The notes beneath the pieces were generated by a model. The model was not told the DNA's origin and ran no database searches. It saw nothing but the letters and a program-made list of their open reading frames with translations. DNA of 64,000 bases from Microbacterium bovistercoris. Lineage in GTDB: Bacteria > Actinomycetota > Actinomycetes > Actinomycetales > Microbacteriaceae. Every line of letters starts with the position of its first letter. Positions within the stretch are counted from its first letter, which is position 1. Below are positions 9,051 to 17,669 of the stretch, in pieces. The DNA lies in the NCBI RefSeq assembly GCF_003387575.1, contig NZ_QUAB01000048.1:1-64000 (forward strand), given 5' to 3'. The position numbers and the translations under genes were made by a program.

Positions 9051-9656
9051 TCAGATCGCCGGATGCAGCGGCGGCGCGCGGCCGCGGAGCAGAGAGAGGA
9101 ACGGAGCGGCGGGGAGGGACTCCTCCGCCTGCGACGCACAGTGCGGCGCTGTCGCACGGGGACGGGCGGCCGGAGTGGCGTCGTCCAGGCGGCTGCGCAG
9201 CCAGCGCACCGCCTGCACGGCCAGGTCGCGCATGCCCAGCAGCATCCGCTCGCCGCGGTGCAGCGCGAGGATCGTCAGCAGCGCCGCCGCCGCGTGACCG
9301 ATCCACATCCCGCCGTCGGCGATCACCTGCACGGTGAGGCCGGTCGTCTCGGGCAGTTGCAGCGGTGCGCCGTGCACGTGCCCGCCCGTGATGCCGGTCG
9401 GTGTGAGCAGTCCGAGCACGAACAGCACATGGAACAGGAACTGGCTGACCAGCACCGAGACCGACAGCCTCAGCGCGGAGAGCTTCCGCCCGGCGAGCAG
9501 CACGCACACCATGAGCGACAGCATCCACGGCACCAGGATCCCGAGCGTGCCGGGCATGGCCCCGCCGGCGGTGACGTGCGCGGCGAGTGCGACGAAGGTC
9601 GCCGTCGAGGCGGCGGCGAACCCGCGGATGACCGCGGGTCTCCTGGATGGGCGCAC
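9051..9656 (-). CDS. Uncharacterised polytopic membrane protein of the copper operon
   Basis: 201 aa, unrecognised. It shows about five hydrophobic helices: residues 10-30, 33-55 and 58-82 approximately, then 'MWIGHAAAALLTILALHRGERML' near 125-147. GGHVHGAPLQLPE between helices has two histidines that could bind metal. The C-terminal 45 residues are Arg/Pro/Ala-rich and cytosolic or disordered. The GTG start at 9656 follows AGGAGTC. It lies 120 bp before copC on the same strand, so a role in copper transport (perhaps in place of CopD) is a guess from context only. Confidence 0.75.
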   Translation of the reverse strand: MRPSRRPAVIRGFAAASTATFVALAAHVTAGGAMPGTLGILVPWMLSLMVCVLLAGRKLSALRLSVSVLVSQFLFHVLFVLGLLTPTGITGGHVHGAPLQLPETTGLTVQVIADGGMWIGHAAAALLTILALHRGERMLLGMRDLAVQAVRWLRSRLDDATPAARPRATAPHCASQAEESLPAAPFLSLLRGRAPPLHPAI

Positions 9657-9681
9657 GACTCCTATTCTGTCAGCCTCCGTT

Positions 9682-9743
9682 GCTCCGGTCTCACTCGTTG
9701 CGGGTGTCAGAGCCGGAACACCCGCAACGAGTGAGACCGGAGC
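9682..9743. terminator. 26-bp perfect inverted repeat
   Basis: Arms 9682-9707 and 9718-9743 are perfect complements over 26 bp, beginning GCTCCGGTCTCACTCG and ending in GGGTGT before a 10-nt loop. It lies between the stop of ecfT and the start of the copper-operon membrane protein, both on minus. No T-run follows, but the stem is far stronger than needed for a terminator. Confidence 0.65.
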
Positions 9744-9777
9744 GAGAAGGGGACCACGTCGCGGTGGGTGACGAAGC

Positions 9778-10566
9778 TCAGGACCAGATGAAGCGGAACG
9801 TCCCCGCCGCGACGGCCGCGGCGAGCGCCGCGGCCATGATGAGGATGCCGCCGAGCGTTGCCACTGCGTCGCGCCGATGCAGCCGTGACGGCCGCGCCCA
9901 CGTGCGCGGGATGTCGGAGCCGAATCCCCGCGCCTCCATCGCCATCGCCAGCTTCGATCCTCGGCGCACCGCGAACACCAGCAGCACGAATGCCATCGAG
10001 AAGAACCGGCGGAGCGCACCGTGGTCGCCGACGCCGCGTGCGCGGCGGGCGAGTCCCATCGTGCGCCAGTCGTCGAGGAACAGCCCGAGCATCCGCGTGC
10101 CGGCGAGCACACCGAGCACGAACCTGCTGGGCAGGTGCGCGACCTGCGCGAGCGCGTCGGCGACCTCCGTCGGATCGGCGCGGCCGAAGAGCAGGATGGT
10201 CGGCAGCCCGAGCGCGATCACGCGCAGGCTCACGGCGATCGCGAGCCGGACCGATTCCTCGCTGATGGTGGCGACGCCGAAGGTCCAGTACACCTGCCCT
10301 GCGGGCTCGGCGTAGAGCAGCATGCTGAGGCCCGCGATCGGCGAGATCGCGGCGAGAAGCGCCATCCGGCCCAGTACCGTGCGCAGCGACAGCCCCGTGA
10401 GCGGGATGCAGAGCAGCTGCAGCGCGATGGCGACCAATCCGCTGACGACGTCGATCGACGCGAACAACGGAATCGACAGCAGCAGCGCGAGCAGGATGCG
10501 GGTGACGGGGTTGACCCCGTCGAGCCATGCGCTCCTGGTCGGCGCGGGAGCGACGACCACGGTCAT
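9778..10566 (-). CDS. ECF transporter transmembrane (T) component
   Basis: 262 aa, EcfT/CbiQ family. N-terminal pair of helices from residue 20, several more through residue 130, then two cytosolic coupling motifs typical of EcfT: 'LGLARRARGVG' and 'KLAMAMEARGFG' (the ARG signatures that contact the ATPases). It joins the ATPase pair to the S component in an energy-coupling factor importer, corresponding to YkoC of the YkoEDC system. Its ATG overlaps the TGA of the ATPase gene (ATGA), so translation is coupled. Confidence 0.93.
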   Translation of the reverse strand: MTVVVAPAPTRSAWLDGVNPVTRILLALLLSIPLFASIDVVSGLVAIALQLLCIPLTGLSLRTVLGRMALLAAISPIAGLSMLLYAEPAGQVYWTFGVATISEESVRLAIAVSLRVIALGLPTILLFGRADPTEVADALAQVAHLPSRFVLGVLAGTRMLGLFLDDWRTMGLARRARGVGDHGALRRFFSMAFVLLVFAVRRGSKLAMAMEARGFGSDIPRTWARPSRLHRRDAVATLGGILIMAAALAAAVAAGTFRFIWS

Positions 10567-12017
10567 ACCCGCACCTCCTCGCCCAGCACGATCCGCCGGT
10601 CGCCGAGATGCCGTGCAACCGCGTCGTCGTGAGTGACGGCGACGATCGCGGTGCCCCGCGCGACCTCCTCCTGCAGGAGGAGCACGAGTTCGATCCATCC
10701 GCGCCGGTCCTGCCCGAACGTCGGCTCGTCGAGCACGATCACCTCGGGCGTCGCGGCGAGCACGGTGGCGACCGAGAGGCGCCGCTTCTGCCCGCCGGAG
10801 AGCGTGAACGGGTTGGCCTCTGCGAGGTGGTCGAGGTGCAGGCGCTCGAGCAGCCCGTCGACGACGGACGCCGTGCGCGCCTCCGACCAGCCGAGGGCTC
10901 GGGGCCCGACCGCCAGTTCCTCATGCAGCGTCTGTGCGAGGAACTGGTGCTCCGGCTCTTGGAACACCGTGCCGATGCGGGTCAGCAGTTCGCGCGACGT
11001 CCACCGGATCGGGCGCACACCGCTCTTCCCTCGCAGCCTCTCGGCTGCGGTCACGGAACCGGCGAGTTCGGGCAGGAGACCGGCCAGGGTGAGCGCGAGC
11101 GTGGACTTGCCCGCTCCGTTCGGTCCGGTGATCACCGTGGCCGATGCCTGCGGCACGACCAGATCGAGCCCCTCCTGCACGATCGTGCGGCGCTCGCGGC
11201 CGATGGCCAGTCCGTGCGCTTCCAGCACAGGGTCGCCCTCGGAGCGCTGCAGCACCGGAAGGGCGATCGGATGGTTCGGCACCCACACACCGGCATCCGC
11301 CAGTGTCTGCGCGTACCGGCCGAACACCTCGGCCGGAGCGCCGTCGGCGAGCAGGCCGCCATCGGCCGCGAGCACGATGACGCGGGTGATCAGGTCGGAC
11401 CACACCTCGGTGCGGTGCTCGACGACGACCAGCGTCGCCCCCGTCTCGGCCACCACGCGCGCCACGCTGTCGCGGACCTCGGCGACACCGGCCGGATCGA
11501 GGTTGGCCGTGGGCTCGTCCAGCAGCAGCAGCCCGGGGCGCATGGCCAGCGCCCCGGCCAGGGCCAGGCGCTGCTTCTGCCCGCCCGACAGTGCCTTCGT
11601 CGCACGGTCCTGCGGCACGTCGAGACCGACGGCGTGCAGCGCGTCCGCGACGCGGGCCGGGATCTCGGATGCCGGAACGCCGAGGTTCTCGCATCCGAAG
11701 GCGACGTCGTCGCCGACCTTGGAGAGCACGACGCCGGCATCCGGATCCTGCAGCACGAGGCCGATCCGACCGCGGCTCTGCTCGGGGAGCACACCGTCGA
11801 CGAGCAGGCTGCCGGAGCGCTCCCCCTCGTCGGCGTCGCCGAGCAGGCCGGCGAGGCCGGCGAGCAGCGTGGACTTCCCGGCGCCGGACGCGCCGAGCAG
11901 CAGCACGCGCTCGCCGGGATCGATCGTGAACGACGTCTCGCTGACCGCGGGAAGGCGGCGTCCGGCGTATCGCCAGCCCCAGCCTTCCGCGGTGACGCGG
12001 GCGGGACCAGACCGCAC
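10563..12017 (-). CDS. ECF transporter ATP-binding protein, two fused ABC domains
   Basis: 484 aa with two complete nucleotide-binding domains, as in YkoD. Domain 1: Walker A GASGAGKST near residue 40, signature LSGGQKQR, Walker B LLLLDEP. Domain 2: Walker A GPNGAGKST near 295, signature LSGGQKRR, Walker B VIVLDEP. It energises vitamin-precursor import with the adjacent T and S subunits. The GTG at 12017 is preceded by GAGGT and starts 2 bp after the S-component stop, so the operon order is S-A-T behind one TPP riboswitch. Confidence 0.93.
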   Translation of the reverse strand: MRSGPARVTAEGWGWRYAGRRLPAVSETSFTIDPGERVLLLGASGAGKSTLLAGLAGLLGDADEGERSGSLLVDGVLPEQSRGRIGLVLQDPDAGVVLSKVGDDVAFGCENLGVPASEIPARVADALHAVGLDVPQDRATKALSGGQKQRLALAGALAMRPGLLLLDEPTANLDPAGVAEVRDSVARVVAETGATLVVVEHRTEVWSDLITRVIVLAADGGLLADGAPAEVFGRYAQTLADAGVWVPNHPIALPVLQRSEGDPVLEAHGLAIGRERRTIVQEGLDLVVPQASATVITGPNGAGKSTLALTLAGLLPELAGSVTAAERLRGKSGVRPIRWTSRELLTRIGTVFQEPEHQFLAQTLHEELAVGPRALGWSEARTASVVDGLLERLHLDHLAEANPFTLSGGQKRRLSVATVLAATPEVIVLDEPTFGQDRRGWIELVLLLQEEVARGTAIVAVTHDDAVARHLGDRRIVLGEEVRV

Positions 12018-12019
12018 GG

Positions 12020-12667
12020 TCAGACCTCGCGGCGCACTTCTCGGCCCGCGGCGAACCGGCTGAGCGCTCCGGTGGAGGCGAGTGCCCGCACCAGGAACCA
12101 GCCCACGACGCCCGCCAGCAGGGCACCGGAGACGATGAGGGTGCCGAGGTAGATGGCGTTGAACTCGAACGACTTCAGGATGTTCGGCGAACTGCCGTAG
12201 AAGAGCTCGAAGACCCAGGCGGCTGCGGCGGCGCCGACGCCGGCGAGAGCCGCGACACCGATGCCGAACCGGCGGTACGCGAACAGCGCGAAGACGAGCT
12301 CGGCACCCAGGCCCTGGACGATGCCGGAGAACACCGTCGAGATGCCCCAGACGTTGCCGATCAGCATCGAGATGATCGCGGCGACGACCTCGACGACCAG
12401 CGCGGCACCGGGCTTGCGGATGACGAGTCCGCCGATGACGCCGCCGATCAGCCAGATGCCGACGGCGATGCCGCCCAGACCCGGCGTCAGGGCGTCGGCG
12501 GCGCCCCACCAGGCCCCTCCGACGATGTTCCAGGCCCAGAACAGCAGACCGACGGCGACGCCGAGGACGGCGGCGACGACGATGTCGACGACGCGCCAAC
12601 GCAGGTTGCGCGACGGGGCGGCCTTCTCGACGATCTTCTCGTTCGGGACGGATGTGGACGCACTCAT
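12020..12667 (-). CDS. YkoE-type ECF transporter S component (thiamine precursor/HMP)
   Basis: 215 aa, about six helices. The pattern 'RVVDIVVAAVLGVAVGLLFWAWN' followed by 'GGIAVGIWLIGGVIGGLVIRKPGAAL' and 'GNVWGISTVFSGIVQGLGAELVFALFAYRRFG' is that of YkoE, the substrate-binding subunit of YkoEDC, proposed to import hydroxymethylpyrimidine or thiamine. A TPP riboswitch immediately upstream strongly supports this vitamin B1 role. The ATG at 12667 is preceded by GGAGGAG, which overlaps the 3' edge of the riboswitch, so TPP binding could directly hide the ribosome site. Confidence 0.95.
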   Translation of the reverse strand: MSASTSVPNEKIVEKAAPSRNLRWRVVDIVVAAVLGVAVGLLFWAWNIVGGAWWGAADALTPGLGGIAVGIWLIGGVIGGLVIRKPGAALVVEVVAAIISMLIGNVWGISTVFSGIVQGLGAELVFALFAYRRFGIGVAALAGVGAAAAAWVFELFYGSSPNILKSFEFNAIYLGTLIVSGALLAGVVGWFLVRALASTGALSRFAAGREVRREV

Positions 12668-12675
12668 ATGGAACT

Positions 12676-12763
12676 CCTCCCTGCGCCGGCATGATCCGGA
12701 TCAGGTTCGACGGTCGAAGCGCGGGTCGCTTCCTCTCAGCCCGGCACGCCGGACTCCCGTGGT
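12676..12763 (-). promoter_or_regulatory. TPP riboswitch (THI element)
   Basis: Read on minus, it runs from CCACGGGAGTCC through GGCTGAGAGGAAG to GAACCTGATCCGGATCATG and CCGGCGCAGGGAGGAG. These are the canonical THI-box elements: the CTGAGA pyrimidine-binding bulge, the ACCTGATCYGGATNATGCCGGCG block that holds the pyrophosphate, and closing of P1 with the RBS. It should repress the ECF operon when thiamine pyrophosphate is abundant, probably at translation initiation. Confidence 0.95.
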
Positions 12764-12821
12764 TGTGCCTCGATCATAGCCCTCCGCAGACGCGAAGGGG
12801 GTGAGTCTCAGACTCTTTGGG

Positions 12822-12834
12822 TAGCGTAGGCGGG
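12822..12834 (+). promoter_or_regulatory. -10 element TAGCGT, leaderless start
   Basis: TAGCGT at 12822-12827 ends 6 nt before the GTG of the carboxypeptidase gene, which would place the transcription start on the G of GTG. There is no Shine-Dalgarno sequence, and no good -35 hexamer is visible. Confidence 0.4.
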
Positions 12835-15344
12835 TGACCATCGACGATCCCTCCTCGCCGCCGCGCACGCGCCGCGAAGCGCGCGCGCAGACCGGCTCCC
12901 ATCGAGGCGTCGACCCGACCGGAATGGACGCGTTCTTCCAGGGCTCCGGCGGCGCTCCGCGCGACTCGACTCGGCGGGACGCCACGGAGCTGCCCGGCGG
13001 AGGCGACACGGCGACGCCCGACGATGATGTCGATGGCCCCGAAGAGCCCCTGACCAGCACCGCGATGCTGCGCACGCTGTTCGCGCAGCCCGACGAGGAG
13101 GACGAGCCGGAGCAGGCCGCACCCGCCGGGAGCGACGCGTTCAGCCGCGCCATGTTCGGCGCGCCCGCTGCGCAGGACTCGGCACCCGCGGCACCGGCTC
13201 AGCCTGCACCGGCTCAACCGGCACCGGCTTCGGGATCCGCGCCGGGCGCGGATGCCCCGACCGGCCTGGCCGCCCTGTTCGGCGGAGTCCCGTCGCGCAC
13301 GGAGCCGGCTCCGTCCTTCGACCCCGCCGACGACGCGACACGAGTGGCTCCGGTCATCACCGGCGTGCCCGGATGGCGTGACGACGAGGCTTCGCAGGGA
13401 CCGCTCTTCGACGCGCCGGACACCTCGCCCACTCCGACGACGGCCCCGTCTTCGGCCCCGTCCTCGGCGGATGACGACGCCGCACGGCTGTCGGCCAGCC
13501 TGGCGTTCTTCGCCGCAGCGGATGCTGCCGCCGCGGCGGCGGCCGCAGGCACGGCGGGCACGGCCGGTTCGGCGCCGGATGTCGCTGGCGGCGTATCCGG
13601 TGTGTCAGGCGTTGCCGGGGCGGCAGTCGCCGGCGCCGCGACCGCGGAGTCCACGGACCCCATCGAAGCCGCGCCCTCCGGCGACGCCGGAAGCGCATCC
13701 CCTGAGGTCGCCGACCCCACGGCCACCGACCCCTTCGAAGCCGCGCCCTCCGGGGTCGACGGCCCTGCACCTGACGGCATCACCGGCGCGGCCTCCGCAG
13801 TCATCGCGGGGGCAGCAGTCGCCGGCGCCGCAGCTGCAGCATCCGCCGGAGCGGTCGCGTCCGCATCTCCGGCAGCCACCGCTCCCCTCGATCTGGCAGG
13901 ACTCGGGCTCGAGCTCGACGAGGAACCCGACCTCGACGAGGAGCCCGACCTCGATGACGCAGCGGAGACGCAGACCCCCGTCGCATGGGCCGACGGGACT
14001 CGCCCGGCGACCGCCCTCACATGGATCGACACCGCCGCGGTGCAGGCGCGCACGCGCCCCGCGACCCTCGAGGTGCGGACGCTCGCCGATGACGAGCCCG
14101 ACCTGCTGGCCGACATGCGCAGGACGCCGGGGTGGCTGCGCCCGCGCGTACTGATCCCCTGCGGTGTGGTGATCGCCCTCGTCGGCACGTACTGCGCCTC
14201 GACCCTGCTCGCGCCGCTCGAGAACGTGGCGCCGGCGATCGATCCGGTGGCCGTGCAGATCGCCCCTGCTCCCGCTGCCGCCGTCACGTGGCCGGCGAAG
14301 GGCACCTCCGGGGTGGACGTGCTGGGCTTCGCGACGGCGAACTCGAGTGACGCGAGAAGGCCGATCGCGAGCATCTCGAAGGTCGCCTCGGTCATGATGG
14401 TGCTCGAGGAGATGCCGCTCAAGCCCGGTGAGCAGGGCCCCTCGTTCGAGTTCGACCGTGCCGACGGGCGCGAGTACTGGCAGTACGTGCGGTCCGATCA
14501 GTCCGCGCTCGATGTCCCCGTCGGCGGCTCGCTGACCGAGTACCAGATGCTCGAGGGCATCCTGCTCGGATCCGCCAACAACTACATCGACCGGCTGGCC
14601 GAGGAGATCTGGGGGTCGAAGGCGGCCTTCGCCACCGCCGCCGAGCAGTGGCTCTCCGCCCAGGGGCTCGATGACACGACGATCATCTCGCCCTCCGGAC
14701 GTGACGAGCGCAACACGGCCACCACCTCCGACCTGATCGACCTCGGCGAGATCGCGATGCGCAACCCGGTGTTCGCCGAGATCGTGGGCAAGACGTCGGC
14801 GGAGATCCCCGGCGCAGGTGTCGTGAAGAACACGAACAAGATGCTCACCGAGGATCCGGGTGTGGTCGGCATCAAGACCGGCACTCTGGACGATGACTGG
14901 AATCTGCTCACCGCGAAGGACGTCAAGGTCGGCGACGCCACCGTGCGCCTGTACGCGGTCGCTCTCGGCCAGGACAGCAACCAGGAGCGCGTCGACGCGA
15001 ACCGTGCGCTCTACGCACAGGTCGAGAAGGCGCTGACCGAGCAGCCCGTCACGGTGCCGAAGGGCACTGTCGTGGGCACGGTCGACACGATCTGGGGCGA
15101 GAGCAGCGATGTCGTCACCGACTCCGACGTCAAGGTCGTCATGTGGAACGGCTCGACGGCCAAGGCCACGTCCTCGCTCGACCTGGGCGATGCGCAGAAG
15201 GCCGGCACCGAGGTGGGCTCGCTCACCGTGGCCGGTGCCATCGACACCGCGAAGACCGACGTCTCGCTGAAGAGCTCGCTGCCCGCGCCGTCCGCCTGGT
15301 GGCGTCTGACGCACCCGCTGGACCTGTTCGGCCTGAACGGCTGA
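12834..15344 (+). CDS. D-alanyl-D-alanine carboxypeptidase-like protein with long disordered N-terminus
   Basis: 836 aa. Residues 1 to about 430 are Ala/Pro/Asp/Thr-rich and low complexity, hence cytoplasmic and disordered. One transmembrane helix lies near 440-462 (VLIPCGVVIALVGTYCAS), followed by an extracellular S11-type peptidase with the full penicillin-binding set: SISK (Ser513, Lys516), SAN (580-582) and KTG (681-683). A C-terminal domain continues past 720. It should trim peptidoglycan stem peptides. The intracellular tail of over 400 residues is unusual for this family and could link the enzyme to a division or phosphorylation partner. GTG start, probably leaderless. Confidence 0.88.
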   Translation: MTIDDPSSPPRTRREARAQTGSHRGVDPTGMDAFFQGSGGAPRDSTRRDATELPGGGDTATPDDDVDGPEEPLTSTAMLRTLFAQPDEEDEPEQAAPAGSDAFSRAMFGAPAAQDSAPAAPAQPAPAQPAPASGSAPGADAPTGLAALFGGVPSRTEPAPSFDPADDATRVAPVITGVPGWRDDEASQGPLFDAPDTSPTPTTAPSSAPSSADDDAARLSASLAFFAAADAAAAAAAAGTAGTAGSAPDVAGGVSGVSGVAGAAVAGAATAESTDPIEAAPSGDAGSASPEVADPTATDPFEAAPSGVDGPAPDGITGAASAVIAGAAVAGAAAAASAGAVASASPAATAPLDLAGLGLELDEEPDLDEEPDLDDAAETQTPVAWADGTRPATALTWIDTAAVQARTRPATLEVRTLADDEPDLLADMRRTPGWLRPRVLIPCGVVIALVGTYCASTLLAPLENVAPAIDPVAVQIAPAPAAAVTWPAKGTSGVDVLGFATANSSDARRPIASISKVASVMMVLEEMPLKPGEQGPSFEFDRADGREYWQYVRSDQSALDVPVGGSLTEYQMLEGILLGSANNYIDRLAEEIWGSKAAFATAAEQWLSAQGLDDTTIISPSGRDERNTATTSDLIDLGEIAMRNPVFAEIVGKTSAEIPGAGVVKNTNKMLTEDPGVVGIKTGTLDDDWNLLTAKDVKVGDATVRLYAVALGQDSNQERVDANRALYAQVEKALTEQPVTVPKGTVVGTVDTIWGESSDVVTDSDVKVVMWNGSTAKATSSLDLGDAQKAGTEVGSLTVAGAIDTAKTDVSLKSSLPAPSAWWRLTHPLDLFGLNG

Positions 15345-15379
15345 CCGGATCCGCCTGGCCCGGTCCCCCGGCAACGCGA

Positions 15380-15413
15380 AGAGCGCCCGCCCCCTCTCGG
15401 GGACGGGCGCTCT
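15380..15413. terminator. Bidirectional hairpin terminator
   Basis: AGAGCGCCCG (15380-15389) pairs with CGGGCGCTCT (15404-15413), and the stem continues CCCC/GGGG across one mismatch to a TCTC loop. It lies between two convergent stop codons. Confidence 0.8.
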
Positions 15414-15425
15414 CAGCGTTCGGCG

Positions 15426-17669
15426 TCAGACGCGGTCGTCGGATTCCGCTGCCTGGCGAGCCTCTCCCTCGGCGACCTCGGCGACGAACTCGGACACCGG
15501 CAGCACGGGCGCGGCGCCCGCCCCCGGGACCGGGATCTCGTCCGCCTCACCGGTGACGACCACCGGAGTGGAACCCGTGAGGGCCTCCTCGGCGTCGATG
15601 TCGGATGCGGCCTGCTCGAACTGCGACTGGTACAGCCGCCAGTAGGCGCCCTGCGCCGCGATCAGCTCGTCGTGGTTGCCCTTCTCGACGATGTCGCCGT
15701 GCTCCATCACCAGGATGAGGTCGGCGTCGCGGATCGTGGACAGACGGTGCGCGATCACGAAGGACGTGCGTCCCTCGCGCAGCGCGGCCATCGCGTGCTG
15801 CAGCAGCAGCTCGGTGCGGGTGTCGACCGCCGACGTCGCCTCATCGAGGATGAGGATCGACGGCTGCGAGACGAACGCGCGCGCGATCGTGATCAGCTGA
15901 CGCTCACCCGCCGACACGTTGGAGGCGTCCTCGTCGAGGACCGTCTCGTACCCCTCGGGGAGGGCGTGCACGAACCGGTCGACGTAGGTCGCCTTCGCCG
16001 CGGCGAGCACCTCTTCATCGGTGGCGGATGCCTTGCCGTAGCGGATGTTCTCCAGGATGCTCCCGGCGAACAGCCACGGATCCTGCAGCACCATGCCGGT
16101 GCGCGATCGCAGGTCTTCGCGAGTCATCTCCGCGATGTCCTGGCCGTCGAGCAGGATGCGGCCGCCGCTGAGCTCGTAGAACCGCATGATGAGGTTCACC
16201 AGAGTGGTCTTGCCCGCGCCGGTCGGGCCGACGATCGCGACGGTCTGCCCCGGCTCCACCCGGAACGACAGATCGGTGATCAGCGGACGATCCGGCGTGT
16301 ACGAGAACGCGACGTGCTCGAACTCGATGACGCCCCTGCCGTCCTTCACGGTGGGTGCGTCCTCGGCATCCGGATCCTGCTCGTCGGCATCGAGGAACTC
16401 GAACACCCGCTCGGCCGACGCCGTGCCGGACTGCACGACCGCAGCCATGCCGCCCAGCTCGGACAGCGGCTGGGTGAACTGCTGCGAGTACTGGATGAAC
16501 GCCTGCACGTCGCCGAGTCGCAGACTGCCGTTCGCGACCATCAGGCCGCCGAGCACGGCGATGCCGACGTAGGTGAGGCTGCCGACGAACTGCATCGCCG
16601 GCATGATCACACCCGACAGGAACTGCGCCTTGAAGCTCGCCTCGAAGAGCTCTTCGTTCTCCTCCTGGAAGCTGTCCAGGGCGTCCTTCTCGCGGCCGAA
16701 CACCTTCACCAGCGCGTGGCCAGAGAAGGCCTCCTCGACGCGGGCGTTGAGCCGGCCGACCTTGCGCCACTGGATTCCGAAGGCCTTCTGCGAACGCGGA
16801 CCGATGATGCCGAAGATGACCCCCATCAGCGGCAGCGCCACGAGGGCGACGAGAGCCAGCTGCCACGAGATCGAGAACATCATCACCAGCACGCCGACCA
16901 CGGTGAGCACCGAGGTGAGCGCGCCCGACAGCGACTGCTGCATGGTCTGGGTGATGTTGTCGATGTCGTTGGTGACCCGCGAGATCAGCTCACCGCGCTG
17001 CACCTTGTCGAAGTACGACAGCGGCAGGCGGTTGATCTTGGCCTCGACGTCCTCACGCAGACGCCACATCGTGCGCACCATGATGACGTTGATCACGTAG
17101 CCCTGGATCCAGCTCAGGAACGCGGAGACCACGTAGATCGCCAGCACGGCGACGATGATGTACCGCAGCCGGTCGAAGTCGACGCCGGCGCCGACGGTGA
17201 AGGTGTCCATCGCGGCGACCATGTCGGCGAAGGTGTCCTGGCCGGCGGCGCGCAGCGCGTCGACCACCTGATCCTGCGGCATGCCCTGCGGGAAGCCGTT
17301 GTCACCGAGCGTCTTCGAGATGAAGCCCTCGTAGACGACGTTGGTCGCCTCGCCGAGCACCTTCGGGGCGATCACGGCGAGGACGACGCCGATGGCCCCG
17401 AGGAAGGACACCAGCACGAACCACAGCGCGGACGGCTTGAGCAGTCCGATCATGCGCTTGAAGCTGGGACCGAAGTGGTCGGCCTTGCCGGGGGCGGGGC
17501 CGTCGAACATGCCACCACCGGCGAGGCGCGCCTTCTCGGCGGCCTCCTCCTCGGCCTTCTCGGCCTCGGTCAGCGGGGTCTCGGGCTCTGCCACGGCGGC
17601 TCCGCCCTTCGCCGCGCGGGCGGCCATCGCTCGTTCGCGACGGGTCTGAGGTGCGTTCTGCTCGCTCAT
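15426..17669 (-). CDS. ABC exporter half-transporter (B subunit)
   Basis: 747 aa, type IV ABC exporter. N-terminal 80 residues are Ala/Glu-rich and charged; six helices span roughly 95-430, with a long extracellular loop of about 60 residues after the first helix. The nucleotide-binding domain has Walker A GPTGAGKTT, a degenerate signature NVSAGERQL in place of LSGGQ, Walker B SILILDEATS and H-loop IAHRLSTIRD. About 55 residues of Pro/Ala/Val-rich tail follow the ATPase. The ATG at 17669 overlaps the stop of the partner (4 bp), so a heterodimer is expected. Substrate is unknown (lipid, peptide or drug). Confidence 0.92.
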   Translation of the reverse strand: MSEQNAPQTRRERAMAARAAKGGAAVAEPETPLTEAEKAEEEAAEKARLAGGGMFDGPAPGKADHFGPSFKRMIGLLKPSALWFVLVSFLGAIGVVLAVIAPKVLGEATNVVYEGFISKTLGDNGFPQGMPQDQVVDALRAAGQDTFADMVAAMDTFTVGAGVDFDRLRYIIVAVLAIYVVSAFLSWIQGYVINVIMVRTMWRLREDVEAKINRLPLSYFDKVQRGELISRVTNDIDNITQTMQQSLSGALTSVLTVVGVLVMMFSISWQLALVALVALPLMGVIFGIIGPRSQKAFGIQWRKVGRLNARVEEAFSGHALVKVFGREKDALDSFQEENEELFEASFKAQFLSGVIMPAMQFVGSLTYVGIAVLGGLMVANGSLRLGDVQAFIQYSQQFTQPLSELGGMAAVVQSGTASAERVFEFLDADEQDPDAEDAPTVKDGRGVIEFEHVAFSYTPDRPLITDLSFRVEPGQTVAIVGPTGAGKTTLVNLIMRFYELSGGRILLDGQDIAEMTREDLRSRTGMVLQDPWLFAGSILENIRYGKASATDEEVLAAAKATYVDRFVHALPEGYETVLDEDASNVSAGERQLITIARAFVSQPSILILDEATSAVDTRTELLLQHAMAALREGRTSFVIAHRLSTIRDADLILVMEHGDIVEKGNHDELIAAQGAYWRLYQSQFEQAASDIDAEEALTGSTPVVVTGEADEIPVPGAGAAPVLPVSEFVAEVAEGEARQAAESDDRV

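Noticed and set aside
9657-10112. N-terminal extension of the membrane protein gene up to 10112
   Set aside because: The extension would cross the 26-bp palindrome and ecfT; the GTG at 9656 has a proper Shine-Dalgarno sequence and the hydrophobic pattern begins there.
10527-12152. 541-codon plus-strand frame across the ECF ATPase
   Set aside because: Antisense to the double ABC ATPase with both Walker sets intact on minus.
13605-15374. 589-codon minus-strand frame opposite the carboxypeptidase
   Set aside because: The plus strand carries SxxK, SxN and KTG in order; the minus frame has no motif.
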